NCBI GenBank assembly: GCA_905215805.1
Contig: CAJMRL010000011.1
Location: forward strand, 1 to 64,000
Direction: 5' to 3'
Source of the DNA: an uncultured bacterium
GTDB lineage: Bacteria; Bacillota; Clostridia; UBA1381
DNA length: 64,000 nt
In this document: positions 51,940-63,100 of the stretch, piece after piece
Numbering within the stretch: position 1 is the stretch's first letter
Layout: the number at the start of each line of letters is the position of its first letter
Made by a program: the position numbers and the translations under genes
The notes under the pieces: generated by a model
What the model was told of the DNA's origin: nothing
Seen by the model: only the letters and a program-made list of their open reading frames with translations
Database searches by the model: none

Positions 51940-53790
51940 ATGAGTATACTTGACGGTGTCAATTCACCAATTGATATAAAAAAGCTTAGTCTTTCGGAGC
52001 TTGAAACGCTTTGCGGAGAAATACGCTCCTTTCTTGTCAATAGTGTGTCGCAAACAGGAGGTCATCTTGCCTCTAATCTCGGAGTGGTAGAATTAACCGT
52101 CGCTCTTCATAAGGTTTTTAACGTACCTGAAGATAAAATCGTATTTGACGTTGGTCATCAATCCTATGTTCATAAAATATTAACCGGACGCCGGGATAGA
52201 TTTAATACGCTGCGGCAGTTAAACGGACTTTCAGGATTCCCTAAACGTGCGGAATCCGAATGCGATGTTTTTAATACAGGTCACAGTTCTACATCTATAT
52301 CTGCGGCGCTTGGGCTTGCGCGCGCAAGAGAATTGGACGGAGACCACTATAATGTTATAGCTTTATTCGGCGACGGCGCTCTTACCGGAGGAATGATGTA
52401 TGAGGCTATGAATGACGCCGGTCATTCGAAGATACCTCTCATTCTCATACTGAATGACAACACTATGTCTATATCAAAAAATGTAGGAGCTGTTGCAAAG
52501 CATCTTAGAAACCTAAGAATAAGCAGACATTATTTTTATGCAAAAAATATAATTGAAAACTCTCTTAATCATATTCCTATTGTAGGGATTCATATAATTA
52601 ACAGATTAAAAAAAATAAAGCGCGCTGTAAGGCGGCTTGTTATTCCGGGCACAATGTTTGATGATTTGGGATTTAAATATATGGGACCTGTAGATGGTCA
52701 TGATCTTGACGCTCTTATTTCCGCATTTGACTTTGCTAAGGCGGAAAAAACTCCGGTGTTTATCCATGTTCAAACAAAGAAGGGCAAGGGCTATGCTCCG
52801 GCAGAGGAAAACCCAAGCCGTTTTCATGGAATAGGAAGGTTTGATCCAATTACCGGAGAGAGCAAATCAGAAAAAGACTACAGTTCGCATTTCGGCCATA
52901 CTCTTTGTAAGCTTGCTGAAAAGAACCAAAAAATCGTAGCAATAACCGGAGCTATGCCCAATGGTACCGGTCTTAATTTATTTGCGCAAAAATATAAAAA
53001 TCGTTTTTTTGACGTTGGAATAGCCGAACAGCACGGCGTCACCTTTGCAGCGGGACTCGCGGCAGGAGGATATGTTCCCGTTATTCCGCTTTACTCCACG
53101 TTTTTGCAGCGCGCATATGATCAAGTTCTTCACGATGTATGTCTTCAGAATCTTCATGTGGTGTTCCCTATCGACCGTGCCGGAATCGTAGGTGCAGACG
53201 GAGAAACGCATCATGGCATATTTGATATTGCTTATCTTTCTCATATGCCGAATATGTCCATTCTCTCTCCATCAAGCTTTTCGGAGCTTGATGAAATGCT
53301 TGATTATGCTGTAAATATTCATAAAGGACCGATAGCTATACGCTATCCGAGAGGCAATACCGAAGTTAATTATAAAAAAGATAAATTTGTGTTTGGTAAG
53401 GCTGACATCGTCACACAAGGCAAGGATTTATGTATAATCACAGCCGGCAGAATGGTTTCACGGGCACTTGAAATAAGAAATATTCTTAAATCAAGCGCTG
53501 TCACCTGTGAAATCATTGCTCTTCCCACAATAATGCCTCTTGATACAGCAGCTGTACTCGCAGCCGCAATGAAAACCGGCAATATAATTACTTTGGAGGA
53601 TGGAGTACACATAGGAGGCATTGGAAATATAATAGGAGCTGTTCTGAAAGAAAAACAAATCGAATGCAAATTTAAAATATTTGCTTTTCCTAATGAAGCG
53701 ATTCCTCAAGGAAGTGTTGATGAGCTTGATAAAAAATACGGTCTGGACGCTCAGTCCATATCATCGGAGGTTTATAAATGGCTAAAATAA
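51940..53790 (+). CDS. dxs: 1-deoxy-D-xylulose-5-phosphate synthase Dxs
   Basis: A 616-residue TPP enzyme that joins pyruvate and glyceraldehyde-3-phosphate in the first step of the MEP isoprenoid pathway. It has GGHLASNLGVVELT, the TPP motif GDGALTGGMMYEAMN...NDNTMSIS, and in the second half FDVGIAEQHGVTFAAGLA and YSTFLQRAYDQ. GAGGG stands before the ATG. The length is normal. Its 3' end overlaps tlyA by 13 bases, and it follows oapA in the OLE operon. Confidence 0.97.
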   Translation: MSILDGVNSPIDIKKLSLSELETLCGEIRSFLVNSVSQTGGHLASNLGVVELTVALHKVFNVPEDKIVFDVGHQSYVHKILTGRRDRFNTLRQLNGLSGFPKRAESECDVFNTGHSSTSISAALGLARARELDGDHYNVIALFGDGALTGGMMYEAMNDAGHSKIPLILILNDNTMSISKNVGAVAKHLRNLRISRHYFYAKNIIENSLNHIPIVGIHIINRLKKIKRAVRRLVIPGTMFDDLGFKYMGPVDGHDLDALISAFDFAKAEKTPVFIHVQTKKGKGYAPAEENPSRFHGIGRFDPITGESKSEKDYSSHFGHTLCKLAEKNQKIVAITGAMPNGTGLNLFAQKYKNRFFDVGIAEQHGVTFAAGLAAGGYVPVIPLYSTFLQRAYDQVLHDVCLQNLHVVFPIDRAGIVGADGETHHGIFDIAYLSHMPNMSILSPSSFSELDEMLDYAVNIHKGPIAIRYPRGNTEVNYKKDKFVFGKADIVTQGKDLCIITAGRMVSRALEIRNILKSSAVTCEIIALPTIMPLDTAAVLAAAMKTGNIITLEDGVHIGGIGNIIGAVLKEKQIECKFKIFAFPNEAIPQGSVDELDKKYGLDAQSISSEVYKWLK

Positions 53791-54584
53791 GACTCGATGT
53801 TTTTATGGTAAACAAAGGTCTCGCCCAAAGCCGTGAACGTGCGAAAGCAATTATTATGGCAGGGCAGGTTTATATAGATAATCAAAAGTGTGACAAAGCA
53901 GGTATGATGGTCGATGAGAATACGACAACTGCTGAAATTCGAGGTGAAACTCTTAAATATGTAAGCCGCGGAGGATTAAAGCTTGAAAAGGCGATGTCTG
54001 CATTCCCCATCACTCTCGAAGGTAAGGTCGCTATGGATATAGGCGCGTCTACCGGAGGCTTTACAGACTGTATGCTTCAAAACGGCGCAAAAAAGGTGTT
54101 TGCCGTTGATGTAGGCTATGGCCAGTTTGCATGGAAACTGCGTCAGGATTCAAGAGTCGTCAATATGGAACGCACAAATATACGTTATGTTACACCTGAA
54201 CAAATAGGCGAGCCGCTTGATTTTGCTTCAATAGATGTATCATTTATATCTTTGAAGCTTGTGCTTCCTGTCGCATACGAGCTTCTAAAAGACGGCGGCG
54301 AAATAGCGGCTTTGATAAAGCCCCAGTTTGAAGCCGGCCGCGAACAGGTCGGAAAAAAGGGTGTTGTACGGGATATAAAGGTTCATTATGAGGTTGTCCG
54401 GAACACAATAAACACAGCTCTTGAAATCGGATTTTCCGTGCAAGGGCTTACATATTCACCCGTAAAAGGTCCGGAGGGTAATATAGAATATCTTGTATAT
54501 CTCAAAAAATCTTCTGATGGCTGTATTGTCACAGATACAGATATCCATAATATCATAGAAGAATCCCATAGAGAATTAAAATAA
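53778..54584 (+). CDS. tlyA: TlyA-type 2'-O-ribose rRNA methyltransferase/hemolysin
   Basis: A 268-residue protein with an S4 RNA-binding domain (1-62, RLDVFMVNKGLAQSRERAKAII) and an FtsJ-type SAM methyltransferase domain (DIGASTGGFTDCMLQ, VFAVDVGYGQ, SIDVSFISL, LIKPQFEAGR). TlyA methylates 16S and 23S rRNA riboses in mycobacteria. It overlaps dxs by 13 bases. In many Firmicutes tlyA is followed by nadK-argR-recN; here those genes are 16 kb away on the other strand. Confidence 0.94.
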   Translation: MAKIRLDVFMVNKGLAQSRERAKAIIMAGQVYIDNQKCDKAGMMVDENTTTAEIRGETLKYVSRGGLKLEKAMSAFPITLEGKVAMDIGASTGGFTDCMLQNGAKKVFAVDVGYGQFAWKLRQDSRVVNMERTNIRYVTPEQIGEPLDFASIDVSFISLKLVLPVAYELLKDGGEIAALIKPQFEAGREQVGKKGVVRDIKVHYEVVRNTINTALEIGFSVQGLTYSPVKGPEGNIEYLVYLKKSSDGCIVTDTDIHNIIEESHRELK

Positions 54585-54605
54585 ATATAGGAAGGAGTGT
54601 ACGTC

Positions 54606-55484
54606 TTGCTTTCCGATGAAATTATTGTAACAGGCGGCCGCGCAATAGCACGATCATATGCAAAAATCAATCTTACCCTTGATGTTCTCGGACGCCGTAA
54701 TAACGGTTATCATGATGTGGAAATGATAATGCAGACAGTTTCTCTTTTCGATCTGCTTATAATTGACAAATCAAACGGCGGCATAAAAATATCAACCAAT
54801 CTCGGCTATTTGCCGTCTAATGAGAAAAATATCGCGTATAAAGCAGCTCTGGCATTCTTTGATTATACTAATATAAAAGGATCGGTACGCATTATTATTC
54901 ATAAAAATATTCCTGTTGCGGCAGGACTTGCGGGAGGAAGCGGAAACGCCGCGGCAGTGTTATGCGCTTTGGATAAGCTGTACGGTACCGGGCTCTCCGA
55001 AAAGCAGTTGTGTGAAATAGGATTAACATTAGGAGCTGACGTTCCATTTTGCATAATGGGAAATACGGCATTAGCTCAGGGCATAGGAGAAATCCTTACC
55101 CCTTTGCCGGAAGCGCCTAAAATGACAATTTTACTCGTTAAGCCCCCGGTAAACATTTCTACTGCATCTATTTATGAGCTTATCGATAATGAACCGCTGA
55201 AAAAACGCCCTGATACAGCAGCCATGATTTCAGCTCTGGAAAATAAAAATATATCTGAAATCGCCTCTAATCTATATAATGTCATGGAGGATGTCACAGG
55301 CAAGCTTTGCCCTGTTGTCGGCGGAATTAAGAAAAAAATGCTTATGAACGGCGCTCAGGGAGCTGTTATGAGCGGCTCAGGTCCGACTGTTTTTGGTATT
55401 TTTAACGATTATCAAACCGCAAAAAAATCGCATGACAGCTTTGCCTATCAATATAGGGATGTATTTCTTGCAAACACAATATAA
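54606..55484 (+). CDS. ispE: 4-diphosphocytidyl-2-C-methyl-D-erythritol kinase IspE
   Basis: A 292-residue GHMP kinase of the MEP pathway that phosphorylates CDP-methylerythritol. It has SYAKINLTLDVLGRRNNGYH (substrate site), PVAAGLAGGSGNAAAV (ATP loop), GADVPFCIMG, and the C-terminal MSGSGPTVFGIF. Of the candidate starts, the TTG at 54606 lies at proper distance behind GAAGGAG, while the GTG at 54597 overlaps it. It follows tlyA with a short gap, giving a dxs-tlyA-ispE isoprenoid unit. Confidence 0.93.
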   Translation: MLSDEIIVTGGRAIARSYAKINLTLDVLGRRNNGYHDVEMIMQTVSLFDLLIIDKSNGGIKISTNLGYLPSNEKNIAYKAALAFFDYTNIKGSVRIIIHKNIPVAAGLAGGSGNAAAVLCALDKLYGTGLSEKQLCEIGLTLGADVPFCIMGNTALAQGIGEILTPLPEAPKMTILLVKPPVNISTASIYELIDNEPLKKRPDTAAMISALENKNISEIASNLYNVMEDVTGKLCPVVGGIKKKMLMNGAQGAVMSGSGPTVFGIFNDYQTAKKSHDSFAYQYRDVFLANTI

Positions 55485-55496
55485 GGAGGTATGCTT

Positions 55497-56363
55497 ATGC
55501 CAGACAAAAAGAATACTTCCGGTACATCAGCCGGTGAAATCAAAGAAGATATTGCACAATATTATGAAAATCTTAATTCAGACAGCAGTTTAGATAATTC
55601 TTCTGCTACAGATGATATCGGGCAGGATTCAAAGCAATCCATTGATACCGATGATAACTCCTCGGGTTCTGAAACATATACTGTTATTTCAGATCCTGAT
55701 GCTTTTGGAGATGATCCATCCACTTTTGACGCTCCCCCAAAAATCAGCCGCAAAAACTACAGCATACTTTTGTCATCTCTTTATGTACTGCTTGTTTTAC
55801 TCATTGCGGCTTTGGCTTTATTTATAGTATATAAAATAGGAAATTCCGGAATAAAATCAAAAGAGCTTGTTGAACAAACATATGTGGAGCTCCTTGAAAA
55901 CAGCACCGAATACAGAGAAGCTGCTCAGGATTACGACAGCATTAAAGAAACTATAGATGATCTTACAAAGGAACGCGATGAAAAACAAGCCGTATTTGAT
56001 GCTATGCAGGATTATGAATCTAAGTCAACAAATGTAAATACAAGACTTGAAAATTTACGTAACGAGCTTAACAGCCTTAATTCTGAAATTGAAACAAAAA
56101 AACAAACGCTTGCAGAGCTGGAAAGTTCAATTTCATCAAAGACTTCAAGTATAGTATCTCTCTCACCCGGTATCTATACAGTAGGGAAAAATATAGTCGC
56201 CGGAAAATATTTGGTCACCGGCAGCGGAAGTATACTTATTTCCACTTCTTCGGGCGCTACAAAAATAAATACGGTTATAAACTCTGATGGAACACAGGTG
56301 ACTCTTGAAAACGACGATACCATTAAGCTTGAAACAAGAGCAAGATTTACACCTGTAAACTAA
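55497..56363 (+). CDS. Membrane-anchored coiled-coil protein with C-terminal beta domain (paralogue 1)
   Basis: A 288-residue protein not assigned to a named family. The ATG 55497 follows AAGGAGGTATGCTT. An acidic, Ser/Asp-rich N-terminal cytoplasmic region (1-85) precedes one membrane helix (about 91-117). A coiled coil follows (about 125-215, KETIDDLTKERDEKQAVFDAM, quoted in part). The C-terminal beta domain has PGIYTVGKNIVAGKYLVTG...VTLENDDTIKLE. The layout and C-terminal domain match the next gene, so the two are paralogues. It sits 12 bases after ispE, so it is likely co-transcribed with the OLE operon. Confidence 0.8.
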   Translation: MPDKKNTSGTSAGEIKEDIAQYYENLNSDSSLDNSSATDDIGQDSKQSIDTDDNSSGSETYTVISDPDAFGDDPSTFDAPPKISRKNYSILLSSLYVLLVLLIAALALFIVYKIGNSGIKSKELVEQTYVELLENSTEYREAAQDYDSIKETIDDLTKERDEKQAVFDAMQDYESKSTNVNTRLENLRNELNSLNSEIETKKQTLAELESSISSKTSSIVSLSPGIYTVGKNIVAGKYLVTGSGSILISTSSGATKINTVINSDGTQVTLENDDTIKLETRARFTPVN

Positions 56364-56405
56364 TAAAATCTTACCGTACAAATTATAAATCGGGAGTGAT
56401 TGAAT

Positions 56406-57140
56406 ATGAATAATGATTATGAAAAGGAATTGATCAACGAAATAGATACTATTTCTCAAAATATGCCTGAACCCCCTTCGCTTTCGGAGCGCTTAAAAAA
56501 CTTTTTTGGATTTTATAAATGGCAGACTATTGTTACCGTTGTTATTATTGCCGCAACTGTTGCCGCATCTTTTTATGTTTATAAAAAAGGAGACAGCGAT
56601 GCAATACATGAGCTTGCCATGGACAAGGTAAATAACGATATAGAATATCTTGATAATGAATATGAAAAGCTTGAAAGTACCAAAGATCAGCTTGAAACAA
56701 CTATATATAATTTAAAATCAAATATAGACCAAAACAGCTATATAAATAAAGAGATCGAAGAGCATGAGGATCAGCTCGCGGATCTGTCTGCTCAAATAGC
56801 TTCCGCGCGGGCGTCTATCGAAGATCTTGACGAACAGATCGCTCAAAAAGAAGAACAGGCTCAACAAGTTGATTCTATCAGCGCCGAGGCTGTCGGAAGA
56901 GCAAAAACCCTTAAAAAGGGAAGTTATTCCTGTCCTGATGATTTTGCAGAAGGCAGCTATAGAATTTCAGGAGAATCCGGAACTATACTTGTATATGACT
57001 CTTCAAATAAGCTGCGTCTGAGTCAGTCACTTTCTGTGCTTGACAACAACGAATTTACCATACAGCTTAAAGAAAAAGAATCATTTGAAGTAACAGATGA
57101 TGTAACTATTCAGACAGTCGGTTCTTCAAACAATCAATAA
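56406..57140 (+). CDS. Membrane-anchored coiled-coil protein with C-terminal beta domain (paralogue 2)
   Basis: A 244-residue paralogue of the preceding gene. It has an N-terminal cytoplasmic segment (1-40), a membrane helix (about 42-60, IVTVVIIAATVAASFYVY), and a strong coiled coil (about 75-165). The C-terminal domain begins KKGSYSCPDDFAEGSYRISG and ends FTIQLKEKESFEVTDDVTIQ. The G-x-Y-x-x-x-x-D-x-x-x-G-x-Y pattern is shared with paralogue 1. The ATG follows GGGAGTGATTGAAT. It is the last gene before a bidirectional terminator. The function is unknown; a sensor or envelope scaffold is possible. Confidence 0.8.
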   Translation: MNNDYEKELINEIDTISQNMPEPPSLSERLKNFFGFYKWQTIVTVVIIAATVAASFYVYKKGDSDAIHELAMDKVNNDIEYLDNEYEKLESTKDQLETTIYNLKSNIDQNSYINKEIEEHEDQLADLSAQIASARASIEDLDEQIAQKEEQAQQVDSISAEAVGRAKTLKKGSYSCPDDFAEGSYRISGESGTILVYDSSNKLRLSQSLSVLDNNEFTIQLKEKESFEVTDDVTIQTVGSSNNQ

Positions 57141-57150
57141 TTCATATTAA

Positions 57151-57179
57151 AACAGCCGCGGAAAAATCCCGCGGCTGTT
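57151..57179. terminator. Bidirectional terminator between convergent genes
   Basis: Perfect 11-bp arms AACAGCCGCGG (57151-57161) and CCGCGGCTGTT (57169-57179) have a seven-base loop and A/T-rich flanks on both sides. It lies between the end of paralogue 2 (plus) and the GH3 gene end (minus) and can stop both. Confidence 0.9.
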
Positions 57180-57185
57180 ATGTTT

Positions 57186-60100
57186 TTACAGAAGCTTATC
57201 AACACTTCCCAAATTATATATATTCGTAAATCCCATTTCCTTTGCTATTTCCATAGCTGTTTCAGATCTGGTTCCGGATGAGCAGAAGAAAATCAAAACA
57301 GTATCTTTATCATACTCTGAAAGCCCATTTTCAAGCTCATCAACCGGAATATTGACTGCTCCTTCGGCACTTCCCTGAGCAAATTCCTCAGCACTGCGTA
57401 CATCGACAAGCACTCCGCCGTTATTTGCAAGAACTCTTGCTTCGTCTGCTTCAATAGAATCAGCACCTATGTCACGCATATCTATTTCTTCTTCATTCTG
57501 ACCATCGCTTACATACATGATGCCGTCTGCAATTTCCATTTCTTTTATATCAAAATCGCAAACCTTTTTAAGCCTATAGCACTTCACGCAATCCGTAAAT
57601 ACTATAACTAAACCATCATCACATCCTGCATACAATCTGTCTTTGTATTCCTGAAGCTTATTTATCGTAAGCTTATCGCCATACTGATAATCAATGTCGG
57701 ATTCATAGAACATATCGGTTGAAAGCTCTATCCTAAGATTTCCGGGAAGAATTGACCATACCTTCGTTTCTCCGGTAACATCGTTTCTTGTGAGGAGAAC
57801 TTCACCCTCTCCCCAATTTGTATACTGTACCGCTATGTCCTGTCCTTCAGCAGCTGATATTTGTACATTGCTTTCTTCAACACTTACCGTAAGCGCCTCT
57901 GTTACAGGAGTCATATCCTCCAAAGAATTCCATACCATAAGCTTATCACCGTTCTGTACGCCATTTACCTCAACCTCAACAGGTGTATCTTTTATAAGCT
58001 TAATGTCACTTATGCTTACTCCGGTGAATGCTCCTGCATCATATGACGCATGTATAAGCTTAGCGCTCATATCAGTGTCTGCTGTTATAACGGCTTTTCC
58101 GTCATTATATGATATCGTTCCCGATACAGGCGATGCTGTTTCTACCGGAGGTGTTGTCTCTATCGGAGGTTCAGTCTCTTCTGGAGGTGTTGTCTCTGCC
58201 GGAGGCGTTGTTTGAACAGGATCTTCTTCCTGCGCACCATAGTATTCGACTATAATAGCATATAAGTTTTTGCCGCTGTTGCCGCCGTAAATATATACCG
58301 GCGAAGATGTATCTGTAATTTCAGCGCTGAATGCAACATCCTGCCCGCTTCCTATTCCGGTAGCCAATCTTTCTCCATTCTGAGAAATATACATATCACG
58401 TCCTACATTTCCGTTGAAAAGAACTGTCACTTTACATGCTGATTCCGGAGTAAAGTATAAGCTGCGCTTTGTTTCGCTTCCCTGGCCGGCATTCCATGTC
58501 TTTGTAAACTTATAATCATATGTCTTTTCATTTACATCTGTATATGTATATGATGCGCTGTTTTCCTTAATTGACCACGAACCATAACCGCTAAGACCGT
58601 TTACAGTATCAGTATATGGCACTTCATCTGTTCCGCCGCTGAGAACGCTGTAGTCATAATCTGTGCTGTCAAGAGAATATACTACTATTTTGCTGTCTAC
58701 CGGCTCTCTGTACAGTTTCTCAACCGATTCCGAAAGAGAATTCTTATTCTCATCGCAAACCGTAAGTCTTACGTTTTCTCCTTCAGAAGCTCCTGTAGCT
58801 ATTTCATATTCGCCGCTTCCGCAAACTTCTGTATAAACTGTATTTTTAACTGTTCCGTCAGAGTTAAGAACCTCTGCCATGAGCTGTACCGGTACTGCAA
58901 GAGTACTTCCGCGGTATTTAAGAGTTGCCTTTATTCTTCCGTTTGTTTTATTCAAAGTCTTTTCTATAATATATGGAATCTCATCATTGTTTTCCATATA
59001 GTTCAGTCTGAAATAATCCAGATTTGTACCGTTTGTTTGGATGTATACTGTTGCGCATCCATATTCATCAAGCAAGCCGCTGAGCTGTGCGTTATCTATA
59101 ACTTCACTGTTCACGCTTAGCGTTGCATTTGACCATGTGCTCCAGCCTCCTGTAGCATTTAACTGAGCTGATGCAACAAGCTTATCAGGAGCAATACTCT
59201 TATCAAGACTTACATTTATAACTCCCGCATTTTTTCCGGCGTATCTTACAATAATATCTTCAAGATTTGAAAGCTTAACAGATTTATATTCCATCCATAC
59301 ATTGCCGGTACTTCCCGCATCGTGACCGCCGCTTGAGCCGCTTTGCGCATCTGTAAGATCCGCTCCGTTTGCTTCATCGGCATATTCACCCTCGATCTGC
59401 ATATTCACCTGAACCATTAGCTTTCCGCAGCTCATATCCTCAATATTTGCAGCTATGATCTGTATAATACCGTTTCCGTATACCGTAAGCTCTCCGGTCT
59501 GGCTGTCTATATCTGCAACCTTTCTTATAGAATCGTCAAATTTTCTTACCTGCCATACTATCTTTGATGAGTCTATTTCATCTCCGTCTTCATCGTATGC
59601 CTTAAGCTGTATTCCACTATACGGATTTACATTCGTAACGGTTCCCACCGCTCCGCTGTACGGCGGTATTCCGCCTTCACGATAATCTATTACGCCCTTC
59701 TCTATATAATTAGGATTTTCCGATACTATGCTGTATACATCATTCAGATTATCCATCGTAACTGAATTCAAGCTGTTAATCGCCGCTGCAAGTATCTTTT
59801 CAAGGTCTGTTTTTGTAGATACTGCTTTTATATTTTCAACAGCCTCATTATATACTTTGTTTATTTCGGCAAGATTTGCTTCCGAATATGCTCCCTGAGG
59901 CAATTTATCATATGCAGCTTTCAACTCTGTAAGAGCGTTCTCTATATCAGCATCGCTCGGCTTAATCGAAAGCTGGTTCACTACAGGATAGCTGTCCGAT
60001 TCCGTTACTCCGTCAACCGTCACTGTAACAGTTATTTGAGCAACTCCTTCTTTATTTCCTGATACAACCACACCTTCACCGTCTACCGATGCAACAGCTG

Positions 60101-63100
60101 TATCTGAACTTTCATATTTTACTTCCGCATTTTTAAGATCAACCCATACGTCATCGGACATGATCGCCGATACTCCGGAATTTATCTTATTAACCGCTTC
60201 AAGACCTGTTCCGTCCTCACATATAAGACCTTTCAAAACTACGCCGTCCGGTAAAGCTCTTACATTATCAAGCTTTGACTCAAGAGCGCCGCTTACGGCA
60301 AATGTTTTTGAAAGTCCGCTGTCTGAGGCATTTTTGCCTATATAAGCTGTATATTCTCCAACCGGAACATAATTCTTCTGCTCTTCTTCGCTAAAAAGAC
60401 TCAAGTCTTTTACATTAATATTAAACTCAACAGTTTTTGTTTCCTGCGGCTCAAGATCTATTTTTTCAAATTCCTTAAGCTGCTTTGCCGGAATCATACC
60501 GTCTGTCTGCGGATGGGAAATATAAAGCTGTACAACCTCTTTTCCCTTAGTATTTCCGGTATTCTTTACATCTGCTGTAAATTTAATATTTCCGTTTGCA
60601 TCTGCTTCCGACTTATCCGCTGTTATATTTGAATATTCAAAGCTTGTGTAACTAAGACCATATCCAAACGGATACACCGGTGTATTTTGATAATACTGGT
60701 ATGTATGTCCCGGATTTGTTCCGTCAGCCTGAATATTGTAATCTGTATAATATCCTTCTATACCGTCTATAGTCTGCTTGCTTCTGTTGGCAAGCTCCAT
60801 CTTTTCAACATCAGCATTCTTATACCATATTGTTGTCAGTCTTCCGGACGGATTTACTTCTCCGGACAATACCTTTCCTATCGCCGTACCCTGTGTCTGA
60901 CCATTATACGAGGTCCATAAAATAGCTTTACACTTATCCATAAACGGCTCTACATTTATCTGTCCTACCGCCTGCATTACAACAACCGTCTTTTCCGGAT
61001 ATGCATCCGCTATCGCCTGAACATGCGACTGCGTGTCCGGAAGATCTATATCGGCTCTGTCATGGCTTTCCGAAGCATCGCCGCCGCTTCCCCACATCGT
61101 GCTTGCATATGCTATGATAACATCTGCATTGTCAAGATCACTCTTATATTTATCGACAGAGAAGGTAGGAGTATTAGCTTCAATCGTAAGCTCCATATCA
61201 GCTGTGCCGCCGTATCCTCCGTCTGCTCCGGTATATGCACCAACGCATTCTGCATACGTATCGGTGCTATCTGTTGCCGAGGATTCTATAGATGCTCCTA
61301 TAGGACCGCCCTTTCCGTAATGAACGCTTATTTTTCCGCCGGCCTGAGAACCTGTGGCGATCTCCATGCTTATATTTTTCGCTTTTGAAAAATCAACATC
61401 AGGTATTACTATACTTGCATTCTTCGTTACGTCCTTTATTATACCGTCTTCATATGACGCGCCCTCGATTTGTGCCTTTGATAAATCAAGATTTGTTTTC
61501 TTTCCGCTTTCATCTACAAGCGATATGCTCTTGATATTAAACAGCGGAGTTGTATTTGATACTCCTCCGAGGTAGCTTACCTTGGAATCAGGATATTTTT
61601 TCTGTATCTCCTCAGTTATTCCATCCACAGGATTTACTGTTTTTGTCGGCGTTCCAGAATAATCTCCCAAAATAACCTCTGAAGCACGTGCGCCGACAAC
61701 CGCTATATTTTTATCATCTTCTGTAAGCGGAAGTATATCATCATTCTTTAACAGAACCCATGACTCTTCAGCTGCTTCCTCCGCTACCGCAACATGCTCA
61801 TCACTTTCAATAACATTCTTGTTTATATCGCGGTATTCTGAATCATCATCGAACTCTCCGGTCTTAAATCTCTGTAAGAACAGTTCGTATACTGCTGTAT
61901 CGAGCTTATCTTCGCTTAAATATCCGTTCTTTACCGCATCAACACCATATGTTGTAGAAGCGTTTCCGCCGCTAAGCGAGCATTCCAGATTTAATCCCGC
62001 TAAGTATGCCTGAGCTACTGCTTGTTCGCTCGGAACATCATCCCTACCAAGCATACCCTTCTTATATGCTGAATTCTTAATCAAATCCTCTCCGGCTCCG
62101 CAGTCAGTTGTAACGTATCCGTCAAATCCCCAGTTTCTTCTGAGTAAATCTGTAAGAAGATATGAATTCGCCGCAGACGGCACATAATTATACAAAAGCT
62201 CTCCGTTTCTGTATAATGTGATCGCATTATACGACGACATAAACGACGCCGGCATGATCTGCTCAACTATATTTTCAAAAACCTTAGCATAATAATTTCT
62301 GAAATTATATTCATTCATTACCGAACTTCCGCCGCGGCGGTTTGTTTCATTATTATTTGCCGCAAAATGCTTTAGAGTAGAGATCGTCTTTAAATACTTC
62401 TCGTCATCGCCCTGCATTCCCTTAACAAACTCTGCTCCGAGCTGTCCTGTAAGATACGGATCTTCGCCCATTGTTTCTTCATTTCTTCCCCATCTTGGGT
62501 CACGTGCCATATTTACTGTAGGACTCCAGTAGGAAAGATTATACCTGTTATTTTTCGCTCTGGCTTCCGTGGAAGTTATATCAGCGATCTGATATATTAA
62601 AGCTCTGTTCCATGTATTGGACATAGACAACGGTGACGGGAAGCTTGTCGCCTGTCCCTGTCTTGCCACACCATGAAGTGCTTCTTTCCAATAATCATAT
62701 GCCGATACGCCTAATCTTTCGATCGCAGCCGCTTTATAGCCGATCTGCGATACCTTTTCTTCAAGCGTCATTCTTGACACTAAATCCGCCGCTCTTTCTT
62801 CAAAAGACAGCGATTCATCCTGATAAGGAAGCAGTCCTTCTTCCGGTTCTTCACCAGTTGTGGGTGTGCTTGCCGGAGGATTAGTTTCCTGAGGCACACT
62901 GCTGTTATATAATCTTACATAAACATAATTTCCGCAGTATGTCTTAGAGCTGCTTCCGGTTATATTCAGCGTTATGTTTCCGCTTGCCTCTGTAGTCGTC
63001 AAATCAGCAGTATTAACCTGATATGAATCCCATGCGCCGCTGTTCACATTTGCAAAAGACGCAATTTCCGTATCTCCCGCTTTTACAACTACTGACGCAT

